Below are positions 5,658-6,338 of a DNA stretch of 6,338 bases, piece by piece. The position numbers and the translations under genes were made by a program. The notes beneath the pieces are model-generated. The model made no database searches and was not told the origin of the DNA. It saw nothing but the letters and a program-made list of their open reading frames with translations. Position 1 is the first letter of the stretch. Each line of letters starts with the position of its first letter. The DNA is from Oligoflexales bacterium (lineage in GTDB: Bacteria; Bdellovibrionota_B; Oligoflexia; Oligoflexales; CACXFL01): positions 1 to 6,338 of the forward strand of contig JANQHA010000479.1 in assembly GCA_028282865.1 (NCBI GenBank), in the 5' to 3' direction.

Positions 5658-5689
5658 GGTATATACCAGTATATACTTTATAAAGTATA
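5658..5689. promoter_or_regulatory. palindromic operator cluster upstream of the toxin-antitoxin operon
   Basis: Three perfect palindromes lie end to end or overlap: GGTATATACC (5658-5667), AGTATATACT (5668-5677) and TATACTTTATAAAGTATA (5672-5689). The core GTATATAC recurs with a 10-base period (5659-5666 and 5669-5676), so both copies lie on the same helix face. Ribbon-helix-helix repressors usually bind such short symmetric repeats in tandem. The block lies 24 bases upstream of the nucleotidyltransferase start and covers the candidate -10, so bound repressor would block transcription. That it is the operator is inferred; the symmetry is seen directly. Confidence 0.6.
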
Positions 5690-5696
5690 ATATGAA
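5668..5696 (-). promoter_or_regulatory. candidate promoter of the toxin-antitoxin operon
   Basis: On the - strand, TTCATA (5691-5696) and TATACT (5668-5673) are spaced 17 bases apart and resemble -35 and -10 boxes (4/6 and 5/6 matches). The -10 lies inside the palindrome cluster. Other TATACT and TATTAT copies nearby make the exact -10 uncertain. Confidence 0.4.
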
Positions 5697-5760
5697 GGAG
5701 ATATTACCTATATAATATCATTTGGTTATCAGTTTAGATTCACCTTATCATAGCCTCGGG

Positions 5761-5780
5761 TGTGCATTTGGAAATGCACA
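5761..5780. repeat. perfect inverted repeat with 9-base arms
   Basis: TGTGCATTT and AAATGCACA flank a two-base GG centre. As DNA it is a near-perfect 20-base palindrome that could bind a dimeric regulator. As RNA it would form a stem of about eight pairs with a four-base loop. It lies between the nagZ stop and the toxin-antitoxin operator and could also mark the 3' end of nagZ mRNA, though no T run follows on that strand. Confidence 0.6.
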
Positions 5781-5783
5781 ATG

Positions 5784-5812
5784 AACACCGCTGACCACGG
5801 GGTTTCTTTTCT
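5784..5812 (+). terminator. candidate rho-independent terminator on the + strand
   Basis: AACACCG (5784-5790) pairs with CGGGGTT (5798-5804) with one A-G mismatch around a seven-base loop, followed by TCTTTTCT at 5805-5812. The T tail is on the + strand only, yet no + strand protein gene lies upstream of it within 900 bases. It is therefore either coincidence or the end of an unannotated + strand transcript. Confidence 0.35.
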
Positions 5813-5827
5813 AGGAGCTTTAACAAA

Positions 5828-6338
5828 TTAAGCTGGAAGTTTTTCTCTAAACCTACTCACCTTGGCAGCAGCGAGCTCGAGTCGTTTCCTGACTGCTGAG
5901 CTTTTTTTGCTTTCTTGATCGATTCTTTCGCACGCTAGCTTCGCTCGATCGATACCACGGCATACGAGCAATAAATCTACCCCTGCCACCAGTGATTCGA
6001 CCAGTGCATTGGCCCATTCTTCTTCGTCTTGCGGCACAGCGCCCATCATCATATCATCACTCGCTACAACACCCTCAAATCCAACATGCTCCTTGAGAAC
6101 CTTTTCGATAATTTTCTTGGAGCTGCTCGCAGGTTTGTCGCAAAAGGCTGGATAGATGCAGTGAGATAACATGACCATGTCGCTGCTTTTTGCTAACTTT
6201 GTAAAGGGCTGTATTTCGCGGCTTAGTAAGGTCTCTTGATCTAAATTAATTATACAGTGATCTTTATGAGTATCTACTTTTGCATGCCCTTGCCCAGGAA
6301 AGTGTTTTAGACAGCCTTGGATACCTGAGCGGTTTTGG
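5828..6338 (-). CDS. nagZ: Beta-N-acetylhexosaminidase NagZ, 5' partial
   Basis: The frame runs in from the right edge without a stop, so the visible 169 residues are the C-terminal half of a protein usually near 340. The Met at 6178 is internal. KHFPGQG at 11-17 and VDTHKDH at 21-27 form the glycoside hydrolase family 3 NagZ signature, with the Asp22-x-His24 pair of the mobile catalytic loop. GFEGVVASDDMMMGAV at 86-101 carries the catalytic nucleophile Asp94. Family knowledge: NagZ removes N-acetylglucosamine from GlcNAc-anhydromuropeptides in the cytoplasm during cell-wall recycling. The usual KHFPGHG is KHFPGQG here, a change outside the Asp-His pair. The C-terminal end is short, typical of single-domain NagZ. 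It is the most housekeeping-like gene in view and probably marks the edge of the accessory block. Confidence 0.93.
   Translation of the reverse strand, partial: QNRSGIQGCLKHFPGQGHAKVDTHKDHCIINLDQETLLSREIQPFTKLAKSSDMVMLSHCIYPAFCDKPASSSKKIIEKVLKEHVGFEGVVASDDMMMGAVPQDEEEWANALVESLVAGVDLLLVCRGIDRAKLACERIDQESKKSSAVRKRLELAAAKVSRFREKLPA

Larger units (their letters stand above)
5711..5812 (+). ncRNA. speculative small RNA divergent from the toxin-antitoxin operon
   Basis: The 193-base gap between the nucleotidyltransferase and nagZ has no convincing ORF. On the + strand it holds, in order: a perfect TATAAT at 5711-5716; a stem of exact 9-base arms, TGTGCATTTGGAAATGCACA at 5761-5780; and a second stem with a T-rich tail ending at 5812. 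Together these look like a short transcript of about 90 bases with its own terminator. No good -35 is seen 16-18 bases before the TATAAT, and no known RNA family is recognised. The first hairpin could equally fold in the 3' untranslated region of nagZ on the other strand. Confidence 0.22.

Noticed and set aside
5635..5827. A small + strand protein gene after AAGGAG at 5695-5700
   Set aside because: No start codon follows at a usable distance and no ORF of meaningful length is present in the gap.
5828..6178. A complete 116-residue protein starting at 6178
   Set aside because: The frame continues upstream to the window edge with KHFPGQG and DTH motifs, so this Met is internal to a truncated nagZ.

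Overview
The window looks like a piece of chromosome from a Gram-negative bacterium of moderate to low G+C. The evidence is a NagZ-type cell-wall recycling glycosidase, a putative lipoprotein, compact operons and Shine-Dalgarno-led starts. I cannot name the genus from the sequence. Bdellovibrionota-like or gammaproteobacterial hosts would both fit, but that is only an impression.

Positions 1-3084 (+ strand) are one tight operon of lipid or polyketide-type enzymes, with gaps of 4, 17 and 12 bases. It starts with the C-terminal 140 residues of a FabZ-like hotdog dehydratase that is open at the left edge. Next come a FabL-type enoyl-ACP reductase (Y-x6-K active site), an extended SDR resembling thioester or fatty-acyl reductases (TTG start), and a FabG-type 3-oxoacyl-ACP reductase (Y-x3-K). 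Together they could run a full beta-carbon reduction cycle (ketoreduction, dehydration, enoyl reduction) plus a possible reductive release step. A ketosynthase and an acyl carrier protein are not in view and would have to lie upstream or elsewhere. The dehydratase has Thr where FabZ enzymes have the catalytic Glu.

Positions 3085-5827 look like accessory DNA. After a 186-base spacer with an imperfect hairpin and an AT-rich promoter-like stretch comes a two-gene unit on the + strand: a RimJ/RimL-type GNAT acetyltransferase, overlapping by 4 bases an unrecognised two-domain protein with a possible lipoprotein signal. Convergent to it on the - strand is a probable toxin-antitoxin pair: a small Pol-beta-type nucleotidyltransferase (AbiEii/DUF6036-like), overlapping by ATGA a ribbon-helix-helix protein. 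Immediately upstream of the pair are three contiguous or overlapping palindromes, a likely operator for autoregulation. Beyond them, the strand divergent from the pair has a perfect TATAAT, a perfect-arm hairpin and a terminator-like hairpin with a T-rich tail, which could be a small RNA.

Positions 5828-6338 (- strand) are the C-terminal half of nagZ (beta-N-acetylhexosaminidase), cut by the right edge.

No stretch above 300 bases lacks a gene. No tRNA, rRNA, CRISPR array or transposase is visible.
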